A stretch of 40,125 nt of DNA, taken from contig JAVBVZ010000003.1 of assembly GCA_036679405.1 (NCBI GenBank), positions 1 to 40,125 of the forward strand, read 5' to 3'. The stretch comes from JAEYKI01 sp036679405 (GTDB lineage Bacteria; Bacillota; Clostridia; Christensenellales; Christensenellaceae). Position numbers and translations under genes: made by a program. The notes below the pieces were generated by a model. It did not search any database and was not told the origin of the DNA. It saw nothing but the letters and a program-made list of their open reading frames with translations. Shown here in pieces: positions 30,931 through 39,870 of the stretch (the stretch's first letter is position 1; every line of letters begins with the position of its first letter).

Positions 30931-31350
30931 ATTGCAGAAATATTTGTTGCAAGGAAAGAAAGCCTCCGTTGCGCCCTAAAAAGCAGGCTGTTTTTTCATG
31001 TGCTGCAAATCTTATGTTCAGATGCAGGAGCCAGTTATGACCGGCCCAAAAAGGTATTGGAGAGACGGCCGGGAGCGAACTGATTCGGTTTTTTTGTGGA
31101 AATCTTTCGCTGAAGTGTAATATGCAAGAAAAGGGAAGATATTAAAAGATATAGTCGGCATTGTTATATATAAATAAAAATAAAGCCTGAATTTAATGAA
31201 ATTCAATATTTTAATAAGATGGGATTGATTTGTGGAAAACAGTTGAGCAATTCTATAATACAAACGTCACAAGGAAAACCGATTTACCATTTCGTAATCT
31301 GTAAATAATTGAAAAATAATGGAAACAATATAAATATTTTTTAATTTGCG

Positions 31351-31389
31351 AAAAGATAAATCGTTTGATCAAAAAGATAAATCGTTTGA
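31351..31389. promoter_or_regulatory. Tandem operator-like repeat before the LacI-type regulator gene
   Basis: AAAAGATAAATCGTTTGA occurs twice, at 31351-31368 and 31372-31389, starting 21 bp apart (two helical turns). Each copy holds an AAATCGTTT core, close to the AAACG/CGTTT half sites of LacI-family operators. The second copy ends 15 bp before the regulator's ATG, so autoregulation by blocking transcription or translation initiation is likely. Confidence 0.65.
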
Positions 31390-31404
31390 CTATGGGGATG
31401 GAGT

Positions 31405-32424
31405 ATGAATAAAGTCAGTTTGCAGTTTATTGCGGATAAAGCGGGTGTTTCAAAGTCATTGGTGTCCAAAGTCATCAACAATAAAGAAGTAAGGGTATCT
31501 GACGGGACGCGTAAAAAGATTCTGGAATTAGCCAAACAGTATATTTATATACCCAATCGGATGGCAGCGGGCCTTCGTACGCATAAGACCAATCTAATAG
31601 GGTGTATTATGCCCAAATTGCATACGGATTTTTTTGCTTCATTGGTTGATGTAATTGAACAGGAAGCGCGCAGTGCAGGGTACGAAATCATTTTATGTAA
31701 TTCGCAGGAAAATGTAGATCTGGAACGGAGATATTTGGAATTTTATAAATCCGGTATGATGGACGGAATGTTGATCAATCCTTCAGACAATGTGAAGAAC
31801 CGGGAAATTTATCAGGATATGCAAAAAGAAAATTTTCCGTTTGTGTTTGTAGACAGGTATATCCAGGAGGTCGACGCCAGCTTTGTTACAACGGACGGAT
31901 ATTATGGGGCCAATTTGCTGACGAATGAATTACTGAAAAGAGGACATAAGAAGATACTGTTTTTGTCTCATGATAAATCGCGGAATACTTCTGTACAGAT
32001 TGAGCGTTATGAAGGATATAAAAACGCAGTCAAATCCAATGGACTGGTTCCCAAAAGGTCGTATGTCGAACTTGATAAGCCTTTAGAAGAACAAGGCATG
32101 TTTGAAATCCTGACCAAACAGAACCGGCCGACTGCATTGTGTCTGGTTTCCAGTATGGATATTTATTATGTATTAAAATTATGCCAGAAATTAGACTACC
32201 ATATACCAAAGGATATTGAATTGGCAACATTCGACCGCTTTTCTCTTGAATATTCAGATAATGCAAATATGGAACTTGCGCGGCATATACAAAGGCCGCC
32301 GATCATTGTTGAACAGAATGTTGCGGCCATTGGAAAAAGGGCGGTGGAAATTATCTGTAATCAAATCGAAAATCAGAATATTGCAAAAACAGGATTACAT
32401 CTTATCCCTAAATTGATTGATTAG
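31405..32424 (+). CDS. LacI-family transcriptional regulator
   Basis: A 339-residue regulator. The helix-turn-helix is at 4-24 (SLQFIADKAGVSKSLVSKVI), followed by the hinge region with IPNRMAAGLR (about 50-60), and a periplasmic-binding-protein-like sensor domain (60-339) begins NLIGCIMPKL. It should bind the repeated operator in front of its own gene and the operon behind it, and respond to the sugar imported by the ABC system. GGGGATGGAG precedes the ATG. Its position, 47 bp before the binding-protein gene, makes it the local regulator. Confidence 0.92.
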   Translation: MNKVSLQFIADKAGVSKSLVSKVINNKEVRVSDGTRKKILELAKQYIYIPNRMAAGLRTHKTNLIGCIMPKLHTDFFASLVDVIEQEARSAGYEIILCNSQENVDLERRYLEFYKSGMMDGMLINPSDNVKNREIYQDMQKENFPFVFVDRYIQEVDASFVTTDGYYGANLLTNELLKRGHKKILFLSHDKSRNTSVQIERYEGYKNAVKSNGLVPKRSYVELDKPLEEQGMFEILTKQNRPTALCLVSSMDIYYVLKLCQKLDYHIPKDIELATFDRFSLEYSDNANMELARHIQRPPIIVEQNVAAIGKRAVEIICNQIENQNIAKTGLHLIPKLID

Positions 32425-32431
32425 AATGCAA

Positions 32432-32449
32432 TTTGCCCCCACAGGCAAA
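32432..32449. other. Short hairpin between regulator and binding-protein genes
   Basis: TTTGCC (32432-32437) and GGCAAA (32444-32449) with loop CCCACA, followed by A's. It reads as a terminator only for the - strand; on the + strand it may separate regulator from transporter expression. Confidence 0.35.
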
Positions 32450-32471
32450 AAATAAATATTAGGAGGGAAAA

Positions 32472-33701
32472 ATGAAAAAAGTAGTATCTTTGATTCTATG
32501 TGTCTTTGTTGTGCTTTCAGCTTTTGCGTTGGCTGCCTGTTCGGCTGATAACCAGGAAGGGACGGCGGTGTCCGAATCCTCATCGGTTGAGGCGAGCGAA
32601 TCTTCAAGCGGATCGGATGCATCGCCGGACAGCCAGTCTGCATCCGATGTTGGCATCAACATTGAGCCGCTGACGGACGACGGGTCGGGCGTGATACTTT
32701 CAATCGGCGATTCGCCGGGCCCGAATGGAGAGGAACCGGTCGGGGTTGAGGCCATATTGAATCTGATTTCGGATGAACAGAAAGAAGAAATCAGAAACGC
32801 GGGCTATACGGCGGCGATTTCGCTGCATACGACGGCATCCGACTGGTCAACGCTGCAGCTTGAAGGGATCCAGGCAGTACTGGATGAGTTTAACATTGAG
32901 CTGCTTGCCACCACTGATGCGGAGATGGAAGTAGACAAACAGGTTTCAGATCTTGAGAGCATCATAGGAATGAAGCCGGATATGATTATAAGCTTTGTTC
33001 TGGACGCGGATACGATCGGGCCAATCCTAAAAGAAGCCAGCAGTCAGGGCATAAAGATCGCGCTGATTGACGCGGTTCCTACCGGGTTTACCAGCCCCGA
33101 AGATTATGCGGGCATGGGGACTGCCGACAATTACGCGAACGGTGCTGCCAGCGCGCAGGCGCTTGTGGATTATCTGGGCGGAGAAGGTAAAATAGCGATT
33201 TTAAAATATGTATCCAGCCTGTTCCATACGGATGCGCGTACGCAGGGTGCCCGGGATGTATTTGCGCAGTACCCGGGTATTGAGATCGTTGCCGAACAGG
33301 GAGTGGACGGTGCAGAGACAGCTGCGACCGCTACGGAAAGCATGTTGACGGCGAATCCGGATATTCAAGGCATATGGAGCGTATGGGACACCCCCGGAAT
33401 GGGTGCGGTAGGCGTAATTGAGAATATGGGCAAAGACGTAAAGGTTGCAACGGTCGATCTGTCCGAAGACACAGCCTACTCGATCGCTTCGGGAGGCGCT
33501 ATGCTCGCAACGGGTGCACAGCATCCTTATGACCAGGGGGTTGCCGAAGCTATGATCGGCGTTGCCGCGGTCGCCGGCATTGAGACGCCATCCTATGTTG
33601 TTGTCCCTGGAGAAATCGTTACGAAAGAATCTTTAAAAGAAAGCTGGGACCGGGTGTTCAAGACGCCTCTGCCTGATGACCTTGCGCAATTGCTTGAATA
33701 A
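32472..33701 (+). CDS. Sugar ABC transporter substrate-binding lipoprotein
   Basis: A 409-residue lipoprotein (Cys23 in FALAACSADN) with a Ser/Glu/Asp linker (about 25-55). A type I periplasmic binding protein fold follows, of the ribose/xylose/autoinducer-2 class: AAISLHTTASDWSTLQLEGI (first strand and helix), DMIISFVLDADTIGPIL, KIALIDAVPTGF and GIWSVWDTPGMGAV. It catches a monosaccharide outside the cell for the ATPase and permease that follow. The linker and length are larger than in RbsB (about 290 residues). AGGAGGG precedes the ATG. With fucose isomerase downstream, L-fucose or a derivative is a sensible guess for the ligand. Confidence 0.88.
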   Translation: MKKVVSLILCVFVVLSAFALAACSADNQEGTAVSESSSVEASESSSGSDASPDSQSASDVGINIEPLTDDGSGVILSIGDSPGPNGEEPVGVEAILNLISDEQKEEIRNAGYTAAISLHTTASDWSTLQLEGIQAVLDEFNIELLATTDAEMEVDKQVSDLESIIGMKPDMIISFVLDADTIGPILKEASSQGIKIALIDAVPTGFTSPEDYAGMGTADNYANGAASAQALVDYLGGEGKIAILKYVSSLFHTDARTQGARDVFAQYPGIEIVAEQGVDGAETAATATESMLTANPDIQGIWSVWDTPGMGAVGVIENMGKDVKVATVDLSEDTAYSIASGGAMLATGAQHPYDQGVAEAMIGVAAVAGIETPSYVVVPGEIVTKESLKESWDRVFKTPLPDDLAQLLE

Positions 33702-33725
33702 TCCTGGAATGGGAGAATATGAAAT

Positions 33726-33754
33726 GAGGAGAGAGCCCGGGCCCCTCTCTCCTC
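33726..33754 (+). other. Strong hairpin between binding-protein and ATPase genes
   Basis: GAGGAGAGAG (33726-33735) pairs perfectly with CTCTCTCCTC (33745-33754) around a CCCGGGCCC loop that can itself pair. The T-run comes ten bases later after a run of A's, so it is more likely a stabilising hairpin that keeps the binding-protein mRNA level high than a full terminator. Confidence 0.6.
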
Positions 33755-33794
33755 GATCAATACGAAAAAAATTTTTTTAATGGGAGGTGAGACT

Positions 33795-35336
33795 GTGCCG
33801 AGTAGCAAAAAGCTGTTGGAAATCAGGAATATGACTAAAATATATCCCGGCGTAGTTGCCTTGGACAAAGTGAGCTTCGAGTTGGAAAGCGGGGAAGTTC
33901 ACGCTTTAATCGGAGAAAATGGAGCCGGAAAATCCACCTTGATTAAAGCGCTTATGGGTATCGTTGCGATTGAAGAAGGAGAAATTTATATTGATGGGCG
34001 AAAGGTTTCTATTAAGAACCCGCAGGAGGCTGCGGATAACGGGATTGCCGCAGTTTTTCAGGAATTGAGCCTGGTCCCGTATTTGAGTGTCGGAGAAAAT
34101 GTTTTTTTGAGCAAAGAGGGCAGAGGCGGGAAATACGCCCTGAACCGGAAAGAAATATTTAAAAAAACGGAAATGCTTTTTAAAAAGTACAATATCGATC
34201 AGCTGTCTGCAAAAGAACTGGTGGCAAATATTTCGCCCGCAAAAAAACAATTGGCTGAGATCGTAAAAGCAATTGCGGGACAGCCCAAAATTTTGATATT
34301 GGACGAGCCTACCTCTTCTTTGACAGAGGGGGAAACCCAAAAGTTATTTGAGATCATAAATCTCCTGAAAAGCGAAGGGGTTGGCGTAATATACATTTCT
34401 CACAGGATGAATGAACTGGAAATCATAGCGGACCGGTTGTCCGTATTGCGGGACGGAAAGTATATAGGCAGCCGGATAATGAAAGAGACGTCTATGGACG
34501 ATATGATACAAATGATGGTTGGGAGATCCCTGGAATTATATCAGGGGACCGAGGACCGGCATATCGACTATTCTGAAAAAAACAAAATGCTGAAGGTCAA
34601 GGGAATTTCCAAAAAAGGGAGCTTCTTAAATGTTTCATTTGACTTATATAAAGGGGAGATCCTGGGGATCGCCGGCCTGGTCGGAAGCGGAAGAAGCGAA
34701 CTGATGAATATTTTGTTTGGCGTAGATAAGGCGGATGAGGGTGAAATTTTTATTGAAGGGAAAAAGGTTGTTATCCATACCGTACAGGATGCCTTGAAAA
34801 ACCATATAGCCATGGTGCCTGAATCAAGGCACCAACAGGGGTTGGTATTGATTCACAGTATTTCGGATAATATTTCATTGCCCATCATTAAACAATTTCA
34901 AAAGCACCTGTTTTTAAATCATAAAAAAAAGAATCAATTCTCTGATCAAATGATCAAAAAATATGCCGTTAAAACGGACAGCGGCGCAAAACTGGCAGGG
35001 CAACTGTCCGGCGGCAATCAGCAAAAAGTTGTTGTAGCCAAATGGCTGGCGACAAACCCCCATATACTGATCATTGACGAACCGACTGCCGGTATCGACG
35101 TGTATTCCAAAGTGGAAATCCATAAGATGATCAGAGAACTGACAGAGCAGGGATTGGCGGTCATCATGATATCCTCTGACATGCAGGAGCTTCTGTTGCA
35201 CAGCGACAGGATTATGGTAATGAATGATTTTAAGATACTGGGTGTGTTTGACAAGATAGAACAGGAAGAAATTATGTCCGTCATTATGGAAGATAAAAAC
35301 AATTCGATAAACAGGAGGGCTGTTCGCGATGTTTAA
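33795..35336 (+). CDS. Sugar ABC transporter ATPase with two nucleotide-binding domains
   Basis: A 513-residue double ATPase of the RbsA/MglA/XylG class. Domain 1 (1-245): Walker A GENGAGKST, the divergent signature ISPAKKQLAEI and Walker B ILILDEPTSSLT. Domain 2 (255-505): a degenerate Walker A GLVGSGRSE, signature LSGGNQQKVVVAKWL and Walker B ILIIDEPTAGIDV. The degenerate second P-loop is normal for this family. GGGAGGTGA sits before GTG 33795, which I take as the start; ATG 33780 lies ahead of that site. It overlaps the permease gene by 8 bp. It energises import of the sugar delivered by the lipoprotein. Confidence 0.93.
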   Translation: MPSSKKLLEIRNMTKIYPGVVALDKVSFELESGEVHALIGENGAGKSTLIKALMGIVAIEEGEIYIDGRKVSIKNPQEAADNGIAAVFQELSLVPYLSVGENVFLSKEGRGGKYALNRKEIFKKTEMLFKKYNIDQLSAKELVANISPAKKQLAEIVKAIAGQPKILILDEPTSSLTEGETQKLFEIINLLKSEGVGVIYISHRMNELEIIADRLSVLRDGKYIGSRIMKETSMDDMIQMMVGRSLELYQGTEDRHIDYSEKNKMLKVKGISKKGSFLNVSFDLYKGEILGIAGLVGSGRSELMNILFGVDKADEGEIFIEGKKVVIHTVQDALKNHIAMVPESRHQQGLVLIHSISDNISLPIIKQFQKHLFLNHKKKNQFSDQMIKKYAVKTDSGAKLAGQLSGGNQQKVVVAKWLATNPHILIIDEPTAGIDVYSKVEIHKMIRELTEQGLAVIMISSDMQELLLHSDRIMVMNDFKILGVFDKIEQEEIMSVIMEDKNNSINRRAVRDV

Positions 35337-36279
35337 AACAAATACCGTATGCGCCGAAAAGAAAAAATTTGAGTGGCGCAACTGGTTTGTATATTTTGTA
35401 TTGATTGGCTTGATAGTCGTATTTGCGGTGCTGAACAAAGTATTCTTAACGGCCGGCAATTTTGAAAGCATAGGACGTCAGACGGCAATGGTATCCATTA
35501 TTGCGTTTGGAGCTACCTTCGTGATTACTATGGGGCATATCGACCTGTCCGTAGGCGCTTTGGTCGGGCTGGTAGGCGTTGTGGCGGCAATGTGTTTGCG
35601 TGCGGGCCTGGGCATTCCACTGGCATCCGCTTTGGGCATTTTAACCGGCGTTGCTTTTGGATTTGCGAATGGAATCCTTGTTGCAAAAGCGAGGATCCCG
35701 GCCTTTTTGGTGACATTGGGCACGATGGGTATTGCAAGAGGCCTTGCCTTAACCGTGACCAATACAAAGGCGGTTATCATTACAGATGAAGCGTTTACAC
35801 AGTTTTGGGGTGCGGGGTCGATAGGAGGACTTCCAATTTCAATCATCTGGACGGTCGTTCTGTTTGTATTTGCAATCTGGCTGTACCACTATACTGCTTT
35901 TGGAAATTATGTGAAAGCAGCCGGGGGAAACAAGACGGCGGCTATTTATTCCGGAGTAAAGGTTGATAAGATTACGATTTGGGTTTTTGTTCTGGCCGGA
36001 ATGATGGCGGCTATCGCGGGGCTTATTATGGCTGCACGGCTGAAAAGCGGCAGGCCTGAAGTAGGCGACGGGATGGAGCTGGATGCTGTTGCAGCCGTTA
36101 TCCTGGGCGGAACGGCCCTGTCGGGCGGCCGGGGAAAAATGGTGAATACGCTGATTGGATCACTGATCATGGGTGTAATTGTGAACGGACTTATTATAAT
36201 GGGCGTTCAGACGAACATTCAAGAAATCATAAAAGGGATCATTATTATTGCAGCCGTATCGCTGAGTGAAAAGCAATAA
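35329..36279 (+). CDS. Sugar ABC transporter permease (RbsC type)
   Basis: A 316-residue permease with about eight to ten membrane segments. Typical stretches of this class are TMGHIDLSVGALVGLVGV (about 66-83), NGILVAKARIPAFLVTLGTM (about 113-132), GGNKTAAIYSGVKVDKITIW and AVAAVILGGTALSGGRG near 255. It forms the channel of the ribose-type importer with the double ATPase. AGGAGGG lies ahead of the ATG and the start overlaps the ATPase gene by 8 bp. The gene is followed after 23 bp by the first UroD-like gene. Confidence 0.93.
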   Translation: MFKTNTVCAEKKKFEWRNWFVYFVLIGLIVVFAVLNKVFLTAGNFESIGRQTAMVSIIAFGATFVITMGHIDLSVGALVGLVGVVAAMCLRAGLGIPLASALGILTGVAFGFANGILVAKARIPAFLVTLGTMGIARGLALTVTNTKAVIITDEAFTQFWGAGSIGGLPISIIWTVVLFVFAIWLYHYTAFGNYVKAAGGNKTAAIYSGVKVDKITIWVFVLAGMMAAIAGLIMAARLKSGRPEVGDGMELDAVAAVILGGTALSGGRGKMVNTLIGSLIMGVIVNGLIIMGVQTNIQEIIKGIIIIAAVSLSEKQ

Positions 36280-36302
36280 ATGTTTTTAACGGAGGAACAT
36301 CC

Positions 36303-37436
36303 ATGAGTCAGGTAGAGTTTAATTTTAAAAAACCCGCGCCGGATATTGAAAGGTTTTTGAAGGGAATTCAAGGGAAAGCGGTGACTGAAAAGCCGCTGAT
36401 GTGTGAATATTTGATTGACGACGCTTTGATGAAAATAATTCTTGAAAATTATTTGGACCGGAAGTGGATTGAAAAATCTGATAAAACAGAATACATGGGC
36501 GGGCAGATGACGTTTTCAAAGCAGGACATTGAGATTATGAATTTTTGGCTGGACAACCAAATCGCCTTTTGGTATCACATGGGGTATGACTATGTCCGCG
36601 TGGAAATCAGCACGCCGCTTCCTGCGGTATCTCTGGTAACCAACGATACCGCCGAAGGAAACAAAGATCATAACCGGGCGTGGCAGGGGTTGGATGAAGG
36701 CCCCATACAAACATGGGAGGATTTTGAAAAATACCCATGGCCGGAAGTTTCGGACGATTCTTTTTACATTCATGAATACATTTGCAGCCATCTGCCCGAA
36801 GGAATGGGGTTTATGACCTGCCATGCGGGCGGCGTTTACGAACATGTCTCACGGCTGATGGGATACACCGGAATGTGCATCGCTTTGTTTGACGACCCGG
36901 ATCTGGTAAAGGCGGTGGCCGACCGGATTGGGGAAATCATAAAAAAATACAATAAAGGATTGCTTCACTTTGATAAATTGTCGGCGATTTTTCAAGGCGA
37001 TGATTTTGGGTTCAATACGCAAACATTAATTGCGCCGGACGATATACGCAAATATTTTCTTCCCTGGCATAAAATCTTTGCAAAGCAGGCACATGATGCT
37101 GGAAGGCTTTACTTTTTGCACAGCTGCGGAAAAATTGATGATATTATGGAAGATCTGATCGACGATGTGAGAATTGACGGAAAACACAGTTTTCAGGACA
37201 ACGTACTTCCCATTGGCGAATATAAGAAACGGTGGGGAGACCGGGTGGCGTTGCTCGGCGGTGTGGATATTCATAAGCTGTCTACATATGAGCCGCAGGA
37301 ACTGAGAAAATATGTGAGGGGTATTATTGATGAATGCGCGCCGGGCGGCAGGTTTGCGATCGGCGCGGGAAATTCCGTTACCAGTTATGTCCCGCTGGAA
37401 AATTATTTAACGATGATTGACGAGATTAAAAAATAA
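36303..37436 (+). CDS. Uroporphyrinogen decarboxylase/methyltransferase-like protein 1
   Basis: A 377-residue TIM-barrel protein of the UroD superfamily. It contains YFLHSCGKIDDIM with His273 and Cys275, and a later Cys345 in DECAPGGRFAIGAGNS, which together give the H-x-C...C zinc set used by MtaA/CmuA-type methyltransferases to activate a thiol. The ending PLENYLTMIDEI is also typical. True heme-pathway UroD would carry different N-terminal arginine motifs and has no reason to sit in a sugar operon. GGAGG precedes the ATG. The likely role is a methyl transfer or an as yet unnamed step on a sugar-linked substrate; no corrinoid carrier protein is encoded in the window. Confidence 0.82.
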   Translation: MSQVEFNFKKPAPDIERFLKGIQGKAVTEKPLMCEYLIDDALMKIILENYLDRKWIEKSDKTEYMGGQMTFSKQDIEIMNFWLDNQIAFWYHMGYDYVRVEISTPLPAVSLVTNDTAEGNKDHNRAWQGLDEGPIQTWEDFEKYPWPEVSDDSFYIHEYICSHLPEGMGFMTCHAGGVYEHVSRLMGYTGMCIALFDDPDLVKAVADRIGEIIKKYNKGLLHFDKLSAIFQGDDFGFNTQTLIAPDDIRKYFLPWHKIFAKQAHDAGRLYFLHSCGKIDDIMEDLIDDVRIDGKHSFQDNVLPIGEYKKRWGDRVALLGGVDIHKLSTYEPQELRKYVRGIIDECAPGGRFAIGAGNSVTSYVPLENYLTMIDEIKK

Positions 37437-37491
37437 AAAAATGGCGGAAGCGGTTTTGTTTTGGGAACAGCATTTTTGACAGGGGGCGGCT

Positions 37492-38730
37492 ATGAAAGGA
37501 AAAGAGCGTGTTTTAACTGCGCTGGCGCATAAGGAAGCGGATAAAATACCGGTGGATTGCGGATCTATGCGTTCAACCGGGATCAGCGCAAAAATGTATA
37601 GCGATTATTGCCGGCATGAGGGAGTATCTGCAGGGAACGTAAAAGTGTATGACATGGTGCAGCAATTGGCGATCCCGGAAGACTGGTATTTAAAGAGGCA
37701 TCAAATTGATACCGTTGACCTTGCGCGCACTTTTGCAAATGCGGAAAGTGAATGGCACGATTTTGCACTGCATGACGGGACGGTGGTGAAATACCCCGAT
37801 TGGGTAAAGGTGCAAAAGAAGGGAACAAGCTTTTTTATACAAAATGATGCAGGAGAATTGATTGCGGAGATGCCGCAGGATTCCTATTTTTTTGATCAGA
37901 AAATTTGGCCCTACTATGGAGATGACACGGATGATTTTTCATTGCTCGCGGAAAAAATGAACCGGATCATGTGGTGCAGCGTTCCAGACCCGATGTGGGA
38001 GTATGCGGGAGAAAGAGATTTTTACAAACAAATCAGGCAACATGCCAAAAAACTGTGTGAAACATCCGACTATGCGGTCGTGGCAGGATTTGGAGGACAA
38101 TTGTTTGAACTTGGATGCTATCTTTACCGAAACGACGAATTTATGATCAATTTAATGATCGAACAAAAACGGACTGAGAAATTGCTGGATCAGCTGACGG
38201 AAATGCATTGTGAAAATCTTGAGAAGTTCGTAGAGGCAGTTGCGGGCTACGTAGATGTCATTGTAATGGGAGATGATCTGGGGACGCAATCCGGGCCGAT
38301 GATTTCCCCGGAATTATACAGGAAAATCATATGGCCGCGTGCGAAAAAGATATATGGAACAATCAAAAATCGTTCGGATATCAAGGTGTTTTTGCACAGC
38401 TGCGGCTCGGTGGATCAGTTTATTCCCATGTTTATTGAAGCGGGTGTGGATATTCTAAATCCGGTTCAGACAACTGCTCTTGGGATGGATGCAAAAAAAT
38501 TAAAGAGAGAATACGGGCGGGATATAGTTTTTTGGGGCGGAGGCGTCGACACCCAAAAGAGCATGCTCTTCAGTACGCCCGAACAGATCCGGGATGATGT
38601 CAAAAGGAATTGTGAGATCTTTATGAAGGATGGAGGATTTGTATTCAATCAGATCCATAATATGCTTCCGGGCATTCCGCCGCAGAATATAGAAGCCATG
38701 TACGACGCGGTGAACAAAATGCGTTATTAG
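37492..38730 (+). CDS. Uroporphyrinogen decarboxylase/methyltransferase-like protein 2
   Basis: A 412-residue UroD-superfamily protein. The start has the family look (MKGKERVLTALAHKEADKIP), DVIVMGDDLGTQSGPMISPE matches the barrel centre, and VFLHSCGSVDQFIPMFIEAG holds His302 and Cys304 of an H-x-C motif. A third cysteine (Cys374 in KRNCEIF) lies earlier than the usual position, and the usual final cysteine segment reads NQIHNMLPGIPPQNI, so the zinc site may differ from protein 1. The two proteins are distant relatives, not recent duplicates, and may act in sequence or as a pair. The gene is 55 bp after the first and 11 bp before the mutarotase-like gene. Confidence 0.82.
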   Translation: MKGKERVLTALAHKEADKIPVDCGSMRSTGISAKMYSDYCRHEGVSAGNVKVYDMVQQLAIPEDWYLKRHQIDTVDLARTFANAESEWHDFALHDGTVVKYPDWVKVQKKGTSFFIQNDAGELIAEMPQDSYFFDQKIWPYYGDDTDDFSLLAEKMNRIMWCSVPDPMWEYAGERDFYKQIRQHAKKLCETSDYAVVAGFGGQLFELGCYLYRNDEFMINLMIEQKRTEKLLDQLTEMHCENLEKFVEAVAGYVDVIVMGDDLGTQSGPMISPELYRKIIWPRAKKIYGTIKNRSDIKVFLHSCGSVDQFIPMFIEAGVDILNPVQTTALGMDAKKLKREYGRDIVFWGGGVDTQKSMLFSTPEQIRDDVKRNCEIFMKDGGFVFNQIHNMLPGIPPQNIEAMYDAVNKMRY

Positions 38731-38741
38731 AGGTGATGAGA

Positions 38742-39854
38742 ATGCCCCCGTTATGCACTTTTATGGGACGGAGTTCCTTTACGGCTGCCAATGAAAAGAC
38801 AGAGGTTTTTGTCAGCAGTTTGGGAGGGAATCTGGTAGCCTGTTTTGATTTGGGAAAAAAGGTAAATCCTTATTTTGTCGCACCGTGGTGGAAGGAAGGC
38901 TGGACAGAAGAGCTGCCACCCTTGCTGAACGTATGCCGGGGGAATTTTTTTGCATGTCCTATGGGAGGCGACCTGGAAGCCTATTCGGGGGAGAAAATTC
39001 CGCTCCACGGCGAGTGCGCAAACGGAGACTGGCAACTGGATTTTAAGAGCGAGGGAATGCTCGGCCTTATTTATGAAAAGGGTTCCTTGCAGATCCGCAA
39101 AGAGGTTATTCTTTCGGCGCGCGAATGCGCGGTTTATGAAAAAAATGTTGTTTCGGGTATGGAAGGCTCTTTTCCGGTTGCCTATCATCCAATGCTGCAA
39201 TTGCCCCAAAAGAAAGGCGCCGCACATTTGAAACTGGGGAACGTCCTGGAGGGATACACCACGCCGAAACCGCACGAACAGGCTGAAAAAGGCGGATATT
39301 TTTTGTGCGTCAATCATCAGACAATTCATGATATTACGCGGGTAAAGACGATTTACGGAGACTTTGAAGATTTTTCAAGGCAGCCGATCCGAACAGGATA
39401 TGAGGAGATTTTATTTTTTGTCAATGACGCAGGGAAGCGATTCGGTTATGCAGCCGTAACTTATGCTGAGGACGGCTATGTATATTATCAGTTGAAAAAT
39501 CCAAGAATTTTTAGCGGAATTATGTTATGGGTTTCAAATGGAGGCCGGCATTATGCTCCGTGGAACGGAAGATGCCGGAATGTGTTGGCTTTGGAGGACA
39601 CTACATCTTATTTTCATTATGGGGTGGCTGAAAGCGCGCGGAGAAATTTTATTAACGAACAGGGGGTCAAGACCGCTGTTGAAATGGAAAAAAACAGAGA
39701 GTACGTTTTTCCGATCATATATGGGGCGGCTAAAACACCTGACGGATTTACGGGAGTGGAAGCGATAGAAGAAACGCCCGGCGGAATAATGATCATTGGA
39801 ACGAAAGGTGAAAAAATATTGCAGCATTTAGATATGGGATACCTTGGCATATGA
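38742..39854 (+). CDS. Mutarotase-like (aldose 1-epimerase fold) protein
   Basis: A 370-residue cytoplasmic beta-sandwich protein. It holds VNPYFVAPW near 40, HGECANGDW near 90, and AYHPMLQLP near 165, which resemble the carbohydrate-binding strands of aldose-1-epimerase-fold proteins; the C-terminal part carries GGRHYAPWNGRCRNVLALED. It is not GalM and is only distantly like the DUF4432 protein at 29734. AGAGGTG lies six bases ahead of ATG 38742, better than the GTG/ATG at 38733 and 38736. Placed directly before fucose isomerase, it probably interconverts anomers of the imported sugar or handles a derivative. Confidence 0.65.
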   Translation: MPPLCTFMGRSSFTAANEKTEVFVSSLGGNLVACFDLGKKVNPYFVAPWWKEGWTEELPPLLNVCRGNFFACPMGGDLEAYSGEKIPLHGECANGDWQLDFKSEGMLGLIYEKGSLQIRKEVILSARECAVYEKNVVSGMEGSFPVAYHPMLQLPQKKGAAHLKLGNVLEGYTTPKPHEQAEKGGYFLCVNHQTIHDITRVKTIYGDFEDFSRQPIRTGYEEILFFVNDAGKRFGYAAVTYAEDGYVYYQLKNPRIFSGIMLWVSNGGRHYAPWNGRCRNVLALEDTTSYFHYGVAESARRNFINEQGVKTAVEMEKNREYVFPIIYGAAKTPDGFTGVEAIEETPGGIMIIGTKGEKILQHLDMGYLGI

Positions 39855-39870
39855 TTTTTAGGAGGATTTT

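Noticed and set aside
30847..31083. Small open frame after the DUF4432 gene
   Set aside because: It coincides with the nested inverted repeats and T-run, has no ribosome binding site and no protein-like pattern.
31351..31389. CRISPR array
   Set aside because: There are only two repeats with a 3-bp gap and no cas genes; the position and core sequence fit an operator.
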